Assembly (NCBI RefSeq): GCF_008704855.1
Contig: NZ_CP023691.1
Coordinates: 124,001 to 188,000, forward strand
Reading direction: 5' to 3'
Length of the DNA: 64,000 bases
DNA from: Streptomyces platensis
GTDB lineage: Bacteria; Actinomycetota; Actinomycetes; Streptomycetales; Streptomycetaceae
Shown: positions 50,271-58,510 of the stretch, piece by piece
Numbering within the stretch: position 1 is the first letter of the stretch
Layout: each line of letters begins with the position of its first letter
The notes under the pieces: generated by a model
What the model saw: the letters and a program-made list of their open reading frames with translations, nothing else
Told to the model about the DNA's origin: nothing
Database searches by the model: none
Position numbers and translations under genes: made by a program

Positions 50271-51608
50271 ATGCGCACAAGCACTTCCGGACATCACCGC
50301 AGACGCATGTCGCCACGCATACGCACCGCGGTGTCCGTCGGCATCGCCGCGGTGGCGGTGGCCGCGACGGCCGCCGCGGCCACCGCGGAGACCGCCACCC
50401 CGCCCCCGTCCACCGCACGCACCCAACACGTCGAGTACTTCAGCGGCGCGGACGGCCACCCACGGCAGACCAGCGTCCCGGCCTCGAAGCCGCTCGCACC
50501 GTCCGAGAAAGCCGCGATCGCCGCCGGCGACGGCGACGTCACCTCGATCGTGCAGAGCGGCCCGGTCGGCAGCAAGCTCGATGTCGTCTTCATCGGTGAC
50601 GGCTACACCGCCGCCCAGCAGGAGGACTTCCACGCCGACGTCCGCGCCAAGTGGGCCAAGATCTCCGCCGTGGAGCCGTACGCCGCATACCGCGGCCTGT
50701 TCAACGTCTGGGCCGTCGACGCCGTCTCCAACGAGTCCGGCGTCTCCGGGGACCCGACCAAGGACGTGGTCCGCGACACCGCCCTGGACTCCGCGTTCTT
50801 CTGCGACGGCACCGAGCGGCTGCTGTGCGTCGACACCGGCAAGGTCGAGTCGTACGCCTCCAAGGCACCGGCCGCCGACCTCGTCGTGGTCCTCTCCAAC
50901 TCCACCAAGTACGGCGGTGCGGGCTACAACGACGTCTCCTCGCAGGTCGGTTACGACGGGATCGCCACCGCCTCCTCCGACAACGACCAGTCGGACCAGA
51001 TAGCGGTGCACGAAACCGGCCATTCACTGGGCAAGCTCGCCGACGAGTACGACTACGGCCAGTCCGGGACCTACTCCGGACCCGAGCCCGCCCAGGCCAA
51101 CCTCAGCAAGCTCTCCGCCGATCAGATGACCGCCCAGCAGCAGAAGTGGTACCGCTGGATCGGCCAGCAGTCGCCGGACGGCGGCGCGGTGGGCGCGTTC
51201 GAGGGCGGCGGCTACTACCAGTACGGGCTCAACCGCCCCACCGAGAACTCGATCATGCGCACCCTGGGCCGGGAGTTCAACCTCCCCGGCCGTGAGGGGA
51301 TGATCGCGGGCTTCTACCGCTATGCGAGCGTGCTGAGCAGCCCCCTGTCCACCCACCATGCGGTGTCCCGCGGGACCCGTATCCGGGTCACCGCACCCGC
51401 CTCCGCGCAGCTGACGTGGTCCGTCGACGGCCGTGAACGCAAGGCCGCGCGCGGCAAGTCATCGGTCATCCCGCGCACCCTCGGTATCCCCGCCGACGGC
51501 CGCCCCCACACGGTCACGGCACGGGCCACCGACCGTACGAAGGCCGTCCGTGACCCGGCGCTGCGCAAGCTGCTCTCCCGCTCCCTGAGCTGGCACATCG
51601 CGCCCTAG
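50271..51608 (+). CDS. Secreted M64-family metallopeptidase
   Basis: A 445-residue zinc peptidase. The signal peptide covers about 1-40. The catalytic domain (about 95-345) begins LDVVFIGDGYTAA and carries HETGH at 247-251 with Asp258 in LADEYD, the M64 (IgA-peptidase-like) zinc motif. About 90 C-terminal residues form a beta-rich domain (TRIRVTAPASAQLTWSVDG). GGGAGGAA precedes the ATG. It probably degrades extracellular protein. It stands alone. Confidence 0.9.
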   Translation: MRTSTSGHHRRRMSPRIRTAVSVGIAAVAVAATAAAATAETATPPPSTARTQHVEYFSGADGHPRQTSVPASKPLAPSEKAAIAAGDGDVTSIVQSGPVGSKLDVVFIGDGYTAAQQEDFHADVRAKWAKISAVEPYAAYRGLFNVWAVDAVSNESGVSGDPTKDVVRDTALDSAFFCDGTERLLCVDTGKVESYASKAPAADLVVVLSNSTKYGGAGYNDVSSQVGYDGIATASSDNDQSDQIAVHETGHSLGKLADEYDYGQSGTYSGPEPAQANLSKLSADQMTAQQQKWYRWIGQQSPDGGAVGAFEGGGYYQYGLNRPTENSIMRTLGREFNLPGREGMIAGFYRYASVLSSPLSTHHAVSRGTRIRVTAPASAQLTWSVDGRERKAARGKSSVIPRTLGIPADGRPHTVTARATDRTKAVRDPALRKLLSRSLSWHIAP

Positions 51609-51753
51609 TACGCCCCTCCAGCTCCTCGCACATCGCCCCGGTCGCCGGGCGGGCCGGTCCACGCGCCCGCCCGGCGGCCGGGGCCGGCTCATTGTGCGGT
51701 GGCGTGGTCAGCGCACCAGGGGGAGGAAGACCGTATCGACGGTCTCTTCGCCG

Positions 51754-52761
51754 TCAGATGCGCACCACCATCTTCCCGGTGTTCCGGCCGTTCATCAGCC
51801 CGAGGAAGGCCTCCACCGCGTGGCCGATACCGTCCTCGACCGTTTCACGGAAGGCGATCTTGCGTTCGGCCAGCCAGCCGCCCATCTCCTCGGCGAAGCG
51901 CGGCTGGAGGTGCGCATGGTCCCCGACCTCGAAGCCGCGCAGCGTGATCCGCTTCTTCACCAGCTCGATCATGTTGCGCGGCCCCGGTGCGGGCTCGGTG
52001 TCGTGGTACCCGGAAATCGCTCCGCACAGCGCGGCCCGGCCGTTCGGCTTCAGGACGTCGATGGCGGCCTCCAAGTGGTCACCTCCGACGTTGTCGAAGT
52101 ACACATCGATACCGTCCGGGGCGGCCTCGGCGAGGAGTTCGCGCACCGGGCCGGTCTTGTAGTTGAAGGCGGTGGTGAAGCCGAGTTCGCCGGTCAGATA
52201 CTCCACCTTCGCCGCGGAACCGGCGCTGCCGATCACCGCCTTCGCCCCGCGCAGCCGTGCGATCTGCCCGGCCAGGCTTCCCACCGCCCCGGCCGCGCCG
52301 GAAACGAACACCGTGTCCCCCGGACGCATTCCCGCGATCCCGGTCAGCCCGACGTAGGCGCTCAGTCCGGGCATCCCCAGTACGCCGAGGAACGCGGAGT
52401 CCGGTACCCCCTCGACGCGCCGCAGCCTGGTGAACCGCCCCGCCGGCGCGACCGCGGCGGTGCGCCATCCGAGGTCGCTGAGGACCAGGTCCCCCGGCGA
52501 CAGACCGGCCGCCCGCGAGACGACCACTTCGCCGACCGCTCCGCCCGTCATCGGCCGGTCTAATGCGTAGGCCAGGCTTCCCGTGTCCTCGGCGCTCATC
52601 AGGGCCCGCATATACGGGTCCACCGACAGAAAGGTGTTGCGGACCCACACCTCCCCGTCGGCCGGTGCCGGCAACTCCCGCTCCACGAGCCGGAAGTCCC
52701 CCGGCACCGGACGCCCCACGGGACGTGCGGCCAGCTGCCACTCCTGCACGGTGTCGGTCAT
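51754..52761 (-). CDS. NADP-dependent alkenal/quinone reductase-type MDR (TTA codon)
   Basis: A 335-residue zinc-free medium-chain reductase of the 2-alkenal/leukotriene-B4 dehydrogenase group. NTFLSVDPYMRALM is at about 42-55, the NADPH fold has VSGAAGAVGSLAGQIA near 153, and the C-terminal GFEVGDHAHLQPRF is typical. It reduces activated double bonds with NADPH. Leu67 is encoded by TTA (52561-52563 on the minus strand), the bldA codon. AAGGAGAG precedes the ATG. Confidence 0.9.
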   Translation of the reverse strand: MTDTVQEWQLAARPVGRPVPGDFRLVERELPAPADGEVWVRNTFLSVDPYMRALMSAEDTGSLAYALDRPMTGGAVGEVVVSRAAGLSPGDLVLSDLGWRTAAVAPAGRFTRLRRVEGVPDSAFLGVLGMPGLSAYVGLTGIAGMRPGDTVFVSGAAGAVGSLAGQIARLRGAKAVIGSAGSAAKVEYLTGELGFTTAFNYKTGPVRELLAEAAPDGIDVYFDNVGGDHLEAAIDVLKPNGRAALCGAISGYHDTEPAPGPRNMIELVKKRITLRGFEVGDHAHLQPRFAEEMGGWLAERKIAFRETVEDGIGHAVEAFLGLMNGRNTGKMVVRI

Positions 52762-52926
52762 GCGCTGCTCTCCTTGTGTGCGACGGAATGCTTCTCCGTG
52801 AAGGTGCAGCGCTGCCGGCCCACATGGCATTCCGGTGCCGACGGTTCGTCCGGCGCCAGGTGCCCGCGGTTCGTCGGGCGCCATCTGACGGACTCCGGGC
52901 GGCCGTTGCCCTCCCGGCCGCGTAGT

Positions 52927-54438
52927 TCAGCGCGGTGCCGCCATGTCCTGGGTCCACCAGGGACCGCCCGCGCCCTGGACGACGCCGATGCCGACGTCCG
53001 TGTAGGCGCAGTTGAGCAGGTTGTCGCGGTGCATACGGTCGCCCATCCAGTCGTTCACCGCCCCGGCGGCGGTCCGCGGGCCGCGGTCGAGGTTCTCGCC
53101 CCAGCTGCTCCACCGGTAGCCGGTGGCGGTGATCCGGTCGTCGGGGCCGGTGCCGTCCGGGGCCTGGTGCTCGTAGTACTGGCGGGCCGCCATATCGGCG
53201 GAGTGACGCTGTGCCGCGGTGTGCAGTCGCCGGTCGATACGCAGCGGCCCGCAGCCGGCCTGCGCCCGCCGCTGGTTGATGAGTGCGGTGGCCTGCTCTT
53301 CGAGGTCGGGCGGGGTGGCCGAGGGGGTGGGGGTCGGTGTGGCCGACCGGGTGGGGGGTGCGGTCTTGGAGCGCGACGGGGACGGGGTGGGCGTGGGGGT
53401 GGGGGTCGGCGACGGGGTGCGCGAGGCCACGGTGTGGGTCGCCTTCGGCTCGGCCTTCTGCTTCTCCGGGGGTGTGCCGGGAGCCCACCACACGGCGGCG
53501 CTGACGGCGACCACGAGGGTGGCGGTGCCCGCGACGACCGGGCCGGTCTTCCCCCGGGGCGGCCGCGGCGGCACGGGGTGTGCGCCCGACGTGCCGGAGG
53601 CATGGTGCGTGGGTGCCGAGGTCGCCTGTACGGTCGCGGCGGCCGGGGCCGGCAGGACGTGCGGCGGAGTGAGGTGCGAGGGCAGCGGCAGCAGGGCGAG
53701 ACCGGCCAGCAGGCCTTCGGCGGGCAGCAGGCCGTCCCAGTGCCCGGAGCAGTCCGTGCACTGCCGCGCATGGCGGGCTATTCGCTTGCGCCACAGGGCG
53801 CAGGGCTCCTGGTCCCAGGCTGCCGTGAGCTGGGACAGTTCGGGGCACAGCGGCGTCGCGGAGAGCGCGCGGACCACGACGCGGCCGGCCTCCAGCTGCT
53901 CCTTCATGCGCTGCACCCGGACCGCCGTCTGGCGGGAGTCGATCCCGACGGCGGCGACCAGCTCCGGCCTGGTGATCTCGCCGGCGGCCTCCAGCCACCA
54001 CAGAGAGAGCAGCGACCGGTCCCGCTCGTCCAGCCAGCGGGTGGCCGCGGCCACCTCCCGGCGCTGGCCGGACAGTCCCAGCTTCAGAATGGTCAGGTCC
54101 ACGAAATCGGCCGAGCGGTCGGCCCGTTCCGGCGCCTGGTCCAGTCCGACGACGGGGGTCTTCCGGGCGGTGGCCCACCGGCGGCGTACCTGGTTCATGG
54201 CGATCGCCACCAGCCAGGAGCGGAAGGACGCCGGCTCCCGCAGATCGGCCAGCGACTCCAGGACGCGCAGCATGGTCTCCTGCACCACGTCGTCGACGTC
54301 CGCATGGCCGTCCAGCGCCCGTCCCACGACGTTGTAGATCAGTGGCAGGTAGGCGGCGACCAACTGCTCCTGGGCCTCTTCATCCCCGGCCTTGGCCGCC
54401 TCGACGGCCGCCGTCCCGTTTTCCTGCTTCACGCCCAC
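52927..54438 (-). CDS. ECF-type sigma factor fused to zinc motif, TM and CAP domain
   Basis: A 503-residue single polypeptide. Residues 23-95 are sigma region 2 (LPLIYNVVGRAL, DVDDVVQETMLRVLESL, FRSWLVAIAMNQVRRRW); 125-185 are sigma region 4 (LDERDRSLLSLWWLE, then ITRPELVAAVGI). HARQCTDC (223-230) fits the HxxxCxxC zinc motif of anti-sigma factors. A single membrane helix lies at about 299-318, then a Thr/Pro/Ser linker to 376, and a CAP domain (380-503: LINQRRAQAGCGPL, HSADMAARQYYEH, WGENL, RMHRDNLLNC, WWTQDMA). Topology should be sigma inside, CAP outside. The start is GTG with GGAAC/AGGAAC before it. It is divergent from another CAP gene with a shared promoter element. Confidence 0.93.
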   Translation of the reverse strand: MGVKQENGTAAVEAAKAGDEEAQEQLVAAYLPLIYNVVGRALDGHADVDDVVQETMLRVLESLADLREPASFRSWLVAIAMNQVRRRWATARKTPVVGLDQAPERADRSADFVDLTILKLGLSGQRREVAAATRWLDERDRSLLSLWWLEAAGEITRPELVAAVGIDSRQTAVRVQRMKEQLEAGRVVVRALSATPLCPELSQLTAAWDQEPCALWRKRIARHARQCTDCSGHWDGLLPAEGLLAGLALLPLPSHLTPPHVLPAPAAATVQATSAPTHHASGTSGAHPVPPRPPRGKTGPVVAGTATLVVAVSAAVWWAPGTPPEKQKAEPKATHTVASRTPSPTPTPTPTPSPSRSKTAPPTRSATPTPTPSATPPDLEEQATALINQRRAQAGCGPLRIDRRLHTAAQRHSADMAARQYYEHQAPDGTGPDDRITATGYRWSSWGENLDRGPRTAAGAVNDWMGDRMHRDNLLNCAYTDVGIGVVQGAGGPWWTQDMAAPR

Positions 54439-54480
54439 TCGTTCCTGTTCCTTCGTGCGTACCCGTGGCCCCCATACACC

Positions 54481-54513
54481 GGAGATCCCGCGCGCCGGCC
54501 GCGATAACGAAAA
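54481..54513 (-). promoter_or_regulatory. Shared bipartite promoter element, sigma-CAP gene
   Basis: Read leftward: TTTTCGTTATCG (54513-54502), 16 bases, TCTCC (54485-54481), then about 42 bases to the GTG. The same two blocks with the same spacing stand before the divergent CAP gene. Taking GTTATC as -35 and TCTCC as -10 gives a 17-base spacer, normal for ECF promoters. Confidence 0.7.
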
Positions 54514-54616
54514 CCTACGTGGGTCCGGAAGAGACCCCTTCCCCGGCTCGCGCGCGTGGCGCGCTTCCGGTGCCCCGGCCCGTTCACGCCGCGTGGATTC
54601 CGGCCTGCCGACGGCC

Positions 54617-54635
54617 CGCGAAAAAAGTTTTCGCG
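54617..54635. repeat. CGCGAAAA/TTTTCGCG hairpin
   Basis: A perfect 8-bp inverted repeat around AAG, ending two bases before the + strand promoter element. It could be an operator or a transcript end in the minus direction. Confidence 0.5.
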
Positions 54636-54636
54636 C

Positions 54637-54669
54637 TTTTCGTTATCGGGCGCCCGCCGCGTGGTCTCC
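54637..54669 (+). promoter_or_regulatory. Shared bipartite promoter element, CAP gene
   Basis: TTTTCGTTATCG (54637-54648), 16 bases, TCTCC (54665-54669), then 81 bases to the ATG at 54751. It is identical in both blocks and in spacing to the element before the sigma-CAP gene, and in the correct orientation for this gene. Confidence 0.7.
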
Positions 54670-54750
54670 CTTGTGTCGGCCCGCGAAGCCAACGGGTCCC
54701 CCCGGGCTCCGCGGGCCGACGGATCGCTGTCCCCCACAGGAAACGGAACC

Positions 54751-55665
54751 ATGAACTACGACCACCTTCAGACGGAGCGCCACGACGAGACTCCGGCCGG
54801 GAGCGGCCGCGGGACGAGCGAGTCCGGTATGCACCGGCGTTCCGGCGGAGCCGGGACGGGCGGCCGGCACGGGCGGACCGGTGGTTCGCACCGCGCCGGC
54901 AGCACTCCCCGGCGCAAGGCCACCCTGCTGGCGGTGGCGGCCGTGGTCACCGTGGGCGGCGCGTCCGCGGTGCTGTTGCGTCCCGACTCCGGTGCCGACC
55001 GGGCGCTCGCGGCGGACGCGTCCGAGCCGTCGGCGCCCACCGCGGAGGTCTCCGCTTCCTCGACACCGGACACCTCGCCCTCGCCCAAGCCGCACAAGCC
55101 CTCGGCCTCCCCGTCCAAGGCCAAGAAGCACGCCAAGAAGCACACTTCCCCCCGGCCGAAGGCCAGCCGTCCCAGCAGCGGCTCCGGGAACGCCCAGCGC
55201 ACGACGCCCCGTACGCCGCACGTCGATTCCGGCGCGGGAGCCACCACGCCGAACGGAGCGCAGGCCGCGTCGGGCACCGCCGCGCGGTTCGCGCAGAAGA
55301 TCGTCGAGCTGGTCAACGCGCAGCGGGCGCAGCACGGTTGTGGTCCGCTCACCGTCGATGCCCGAATACAGCGCGCGGCGCAGGCCCACTCGGACGACAT
55401 GGCCGCCCGCAACTTCTACGACCACAACACCCCGGAAGGCGTCGACCCCGGCACCCGGATGACCAAGGCCGGGTACCCGTGGGGCAGTTGGGCGGAGAAC
55501 ATCTTCAAGAGCCCCAAGGACCCGGCCACGGCGATGGAGGGCTGGATGAAGAGCCCGGGCCACCGGGACAACATCCTCAACTGCTCCTACAAGACCACCG
55601 GTGTGGGCGTCAATCTCAGCAGCAACGGCCCTTGGTGGACGCAGGACTTCGCCACCCACCGCTGA
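54751..55665 (+). CDS. Membrane-anchored CAP-domain protein
   Basis: A 304-residue protein: about 55 polar residues, one hydrophobic helix (about 57-76), a long Ser/Pro/Lys/Thr linker (85-160), and a CAP domain (about 178-304) with IVELVNAQRAQHGCGPL, HSDDMAARNFYDH, WGSWAENIF, SPGHRDNILNC and WWTQDFATHR. The order TM, linker, CAP is the same as in the C-terminal half of the divergent sigma fusion, and the CAP domains are close relatives. The two share a promoter element, so this is a probable target of that sigma factor. AGGAAACGGAA precedes the ATG. Confidence 0.92.
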   Translation: MNYDHLQTERHDETPAGSGRGTSESGMHRRSGGAGTGGRHGRTGGSHRAGSTPRRKATLLAVAAVVTVGGASAVLLRPDSGADRALAADASEPSAPTAEVSASSTPDTSPSPKPHKPSASPSKAKKHAKKHTSPRPKASRPSSGSGNAQRTTPRTPHVDSGAGATTPNGAQAASGTAARFAQKIVELVNAQRAQHGCGPLTVDARIQRAAQAHSDDMAARNFYDHNTPEGVDPGTRMTKAGYPWGSWAENIFKSPKDPATAMEGWMKSPGHRDNILNCSYKTTGVGVNLSSNGPWWTQDFATHR

Positions 55666-55734
55666 TCCGGCGGCTTTCCCGGCGGTGCGGGCCGGAGCCG
55701 GCTCGCACCGCCGGTGCCCTGCGGCACCGCCGGC

Positions 55735-56559
55735 TCAGCTGTCCGCCGGGGCGAAGGTCCGGCCGAGGAAGCCGTCGAGGCTGCGGCGGGCCGCCGTACC
55801 GTGCGGACCGGCGAAGATCTCGGCGGCGTGGCGCCTGCCGGGCAGGACCGTGACCTCGGCCTCGGGGAAGCTGCCGGCGACCTCGCGCAGCCGCTTCTCG
55901 TCGGAGAGCGGGTCGTCGGCGGTACCCAGAAGCAGCAGTTCCCCGTCGTACGAGGTGCCGTTCCCGGCGGAGTAGCCGCCCAGCGAGGCCAGGGGGCTGA
56001 TACCGGCGACGCCGGCCGGGCGGTCGGTGCGGTCCGTGAGCATGCCGAGCATCAGCGTGCCGCCCATACAACCGCCCACCCACGCCACCTCCTTGGCGCC
56101 GCGCGAGCGCAGCAGGCGGGTCGCGTCGGAGATGGTCCGGCGACGGTCCACACCCCAGTCGAGGGTGACCACGTGATAGCCGTCGGCGGCGAGCCGCTTG
56201 GCCTCGGCCGCCCATTCGCAGGCGTCGCCCCAGGAGATGGGGGCGAAGACCACCCCGCGCGGGCCGGTGCCCAGGGTGACCAGTCGGCCGTCCCGCGAGG
56301 AGCCGGGCGGGCGGTAGGCGGTGGCGCCTTTCACGCCGTGGAAGCACGACGGCAGCCGGTCCGGTGTGGCGCTGAACTCTCCCACGGCGATGGTTCCCTT
56401 CTCGGTGGTTCCTCCCTCGGCGGAGCGACGGTTTTCCGCCATCGCGCTCCCCTGTGGGGCCGTTTCCTCGTCACGGCCGGCGCAGGCGGTGGCGCTGGTC
56501 AGGGTCAGAAACAGGACCGCTGTCATGGCCAGGGCACGTCTCGGCGCACATGTGAACAT
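55735..56559 (-). CDS. Lipoprotein dienelactone-hydrolase-like protein
   Basis: A 274-residue exported hydrolase. The signal ends in LTSATAC, so it is probably a lipoprotein. The nucleophile site reads WVGGCMGGTLML: Cys in GxCxG, as in dienelactone hydrolases, instead of Ser. The acid region is LLLLGTADDPLSD and the histidine RRHAAEIF. The ATG at 56559 gives a normal signal length; an ATG at 56583, 8 bases after TATAGC, could be a leaderless start. It is divergent from the MarR gene. Confidence 0.82.
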   Translation of the reverse strand: MFTCAPRRALAMTAVLFLTLTSATACAGRDEETAPQGSAMAENRRSAEGGTTEKGTIAVGEFSATPDRLPSCFHGVKGATAYRPPGSSRDGRLVTLGTGPRGVVFAPISWGDACEWAAEAKRLAADGYHVVTLDWGVDRRRTISDATRLLRSRGAKEVAWVGGCMGGTLMLGMLTDRTDRPAGVAGISPLASLGGYSAGNGTSYDGELLLLGTADDPLSDEKRLREVAGSFPEAEVTVLPGRRHAAEIFAGPHGTAARRSLDGFLGRTFAPADS

Positions 56560-56586
56560 GAGAGAAGCATAGAGAGAAAGCATTGG

Positions 56587-56622
56587 GAAAAGCTATATTG
56601 AAAGGTAGATGGAAAGCTTTTC
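56587..56622. promoter_or_regulatory. GAAAAGCT inverted repeat
   Basis: GAAAAGCT (56587-56594) and AGCTTTTC (56615-56622) form a perfect 8-bp dyad, 20 bases apart. It lies in the AT-rich gap between the divergent hydrolase and MarR genes and overlaps the possible hydrolase promoter, so it is a MarR operator candidate. Confidence 0.5.
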
Positions 56623-56730
56623 ACAGTGTCCACATCTGGCAACCACACAGTCTCCCCAGGTCAGAACGTGCCTGTACGGAGGGTGGGATATCTTTGTACT
56701 GAGCATCGGGTAGAGGGAAGGCGGTTCACA

Positions 56731-57240
56731 GTGGAGCCTGACCACGTAGACGAGATCATCTCGGCATGGGGACACGAGCTGCCCGAAATCGCCGGCCTTC
56801 CCCTGGAACTGGCCAAAAGGACCGCCCTGTTGGTTTCGGCCTTTGATATCGCCGCGGCCGCCGAGCTGGAGAAACTCGGGCTCACACAGGCCGAGTACGG
56901 GGTCCTCGCCACCCTCCGCCGGATCGGCGCCCCCTACCGCCTCAAGCCGACCGACCTCACGCACGCTCTCCTGCTGTCCTCCGGCGGGACCAGCAATGTC
57001 ATCAAGCGTCTCGTGGCCGCCGGCTATGTCACCCGCGCGGCAGCCGAGGACGATGCGCGCAGCAGCTGGGTGCAGCTCACCCCGAGCGGGGTGGAGACCG
57101 CCGAGGCGGCGGTGCGCGCCACCACCGCCGTGCACGCCCGGCTCGTCGACCGGATTCCGGAGCGCACGGCGAAGGCCCTCAGCGAGCAGCTGCGCATCGC
57201 GCTGGCCGCCATCGAAGAGGGCGTGCTGATCCGGCGCTGA
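56731..57240 (+). CDS. MarR family transcriptional regulator
   Basis: A 169-residue winged-helix regulator. GLTQAEYGVLATLRRIGAPY (about 50-70) and LSSGGTSNVIKRLVAAGYVTRA (about 88-109) cover the recognition helices; RSSWVQLTPSGVETAEAAV is the wing. The N-terminal 40 residues and C-terminal helix are for dimer formation. The GTG at 56731 follows GGGAAGG; an earlier in-frame GTG (56626) has none. It is divergent from the lipoprotein hydrolase and convergent (7 bases) with the biosynthetic-type operon. Confidence 0.88.
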   Translation: MEPDHVDEIISAWGHELPEIAGLPLELAKRTALLVSAFDIAAAAELEKLGLTQAEYGVLATLRRIGAPYRLKPTDLTHALLLSSGGTSNVIKRLVAAGYVTRAAAEDDARSSWVQLTPSGVETAEAAVRATTAVHARLVDRIPERTAKALSEQLRIALAAIEEGVLIRR

Positions 57241-57247
57241 CGCGAGG

Positions 57248-58510
57248 TCAGCGGCCGGTCAGCCGGTCGCGCACCTCCTCCGCCCGGTCCAGCAGCCGCG
57301 GCAGCCCGGCGTACTCCAGCCGCCCGGCGCGCTTGACGATCCGCCCGCCGACCACCACGGTGTCGACATCGGCGCGGTCCATCGACGACACGACGGCCGC
57401 GGTGGCGTCGTGCACCGGCGCCACTCCGGGGCGGTCGGTCCGCAGCACGAGCAGATCCGCCTGCTTGCCCGGGGTGAGGGAGCCGATCCGGTCCGCCATC
57501 CCGAGCGCCTCGGCGCCGCCGAGCGTCGCGAACTCCAGCACGTCCCGGGTGGTGAGCAACGGCGCGTCGGAGCCCGCGTGCCCCTGGAGCGCGGCGAAGC
57601 GGCCGACCTGGAAGGCGGTCCGCATCTGCGTGAACATATCGCTCGGTGCGGCGACTTCGACATCGACGCTGAGGCTGGGACGCAGACCGGCGGCGGCCGC
57701 CGCGGCGAACGGCGGCAGCCCGTGGCCCATGGTCATCTCGATGGCGGGCGCGACGGACAGTGCCCCACCGCTGTCGCGGATCAGCTCCAGCTCGCCGGCG
57801 TCCAAACCGGTGCCGTGGATGAACACCGTTCCGGGGCGCAGTACACCGAGGCGGCGCAGTCGGGAGACGGGCCTGCCGCCCCGGACGTGCAGTGCGGTCG
57901 GCACCTCCAGTTCACGGGCCAGCGCCCAGCTGTTCCGGGTGCTCTCGTCGCTGCCGAACTCGGCGTTCAGCGCCATGGTCACCAGGCCGTCCCCGGCATG
58001 CAGTCGGCCGCTGCGGATGCGGCGGGCGTCCTGCGCGGTGCCCTGGCCGTAGGCGAAGACGCTGCGCAGCCCGGATGCGGTGAGCGCGTCGAGCAGGGCG
58101 TCGGTGTGCTCCTCGGTCGGCTTGTCGACATTGGAGATGTCCTGGACGGTGGTCACCCCCGCGTCCAGGGCACCCAGTGCACTCAGCAGATTGCCCAGGT
58201 GGAGATCGTCGGCGCTGAGCCGGGGCGCCAGGGTGTGCAGGACGGTCGCGAAGTACTGGTCGAGGGTTTGGTCGGCGCCGCTGCCGCGGAGCGCCGCCTG
58301 CCACATGTGCCGGTGGGTGTCGACGAAGCCGGGGAGCACGAGGCACCCCCGGGCGTCGATCCGCTCGTCCGCCGCGGCGGGGTCGATGTCCGGGCGTACC
58401 TCGATGATCCGGCCGTCCGCCACCAGGATGTCGGCGGACGGCAGTTCACCGGTGGCCGGGTCCATGCTGAGGACCCGGCCACCGGTGACGAGCAGGCGTG
58501 CGGGGGTCAT
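57248..58510 (-). CDS. Amidohydrolase (chlorohydrolase/cytosine-deaminase-like)
   Basis: A 420-residue metal-dependent hydrolase. The metal site opens with DTHRHMW (His66, His68), then HVRGG near 200, FIHGTGL near 228 and the Asp in LSVDVE; LVLPGFV and DLLVLR... mark the composite beta-domain. It belongs to the ATZ/TRZ-like amidohydrolases and would hydrolyse C-N or similar bonds in a small ring or amide. ATGA overlap with the NTF2-like gene makes it the last gene of the leftward operon. Confidence 0.87.
   Translation of the reverse strand: MTPARLLVTGGRVLSMDPATGELPSADILVADGRIIEVRPDIDPAAADERIDARGCLVLPGFVDTHRHMWQAALRGSGADQTLDQYFATVLHTLAPRLSADDLHLGNLLSALGALDAGVTTVQDISNVDKPTEEHTDALLDALTASGLRSVFAYGQGTAQDARRIRSGRLHAGDGLVTMALNAEFGSDESTRNSWALARELEVPTALHVRGGRPVSRLRRLGVLRPGTVFIHGTGLDAGELELIRDSGGALSVAPAIEMTMGHGLPPFAAAAAAGLRPSLSVDVEVAAPSDMFTQMRTAFQVGRFAALQGHAGSDAPLLTTRDVLEFATLGGAEALGMADRIGSLTPGKQADLLVLRTDRPGVAPVHDATAAVVSSMDRADVDTVVVGGRIVKRAGRLEYAGLPRLLDRAEEVRDRLTGR

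Noticed and set aside
53320..53420. Minisatellite in the sigma-CAP gene
   Set aside because: The repeats encode the Thr/Pro linker (TPTPTPTP) between the membrane helix and CAP domain, so they are explained by the protein.
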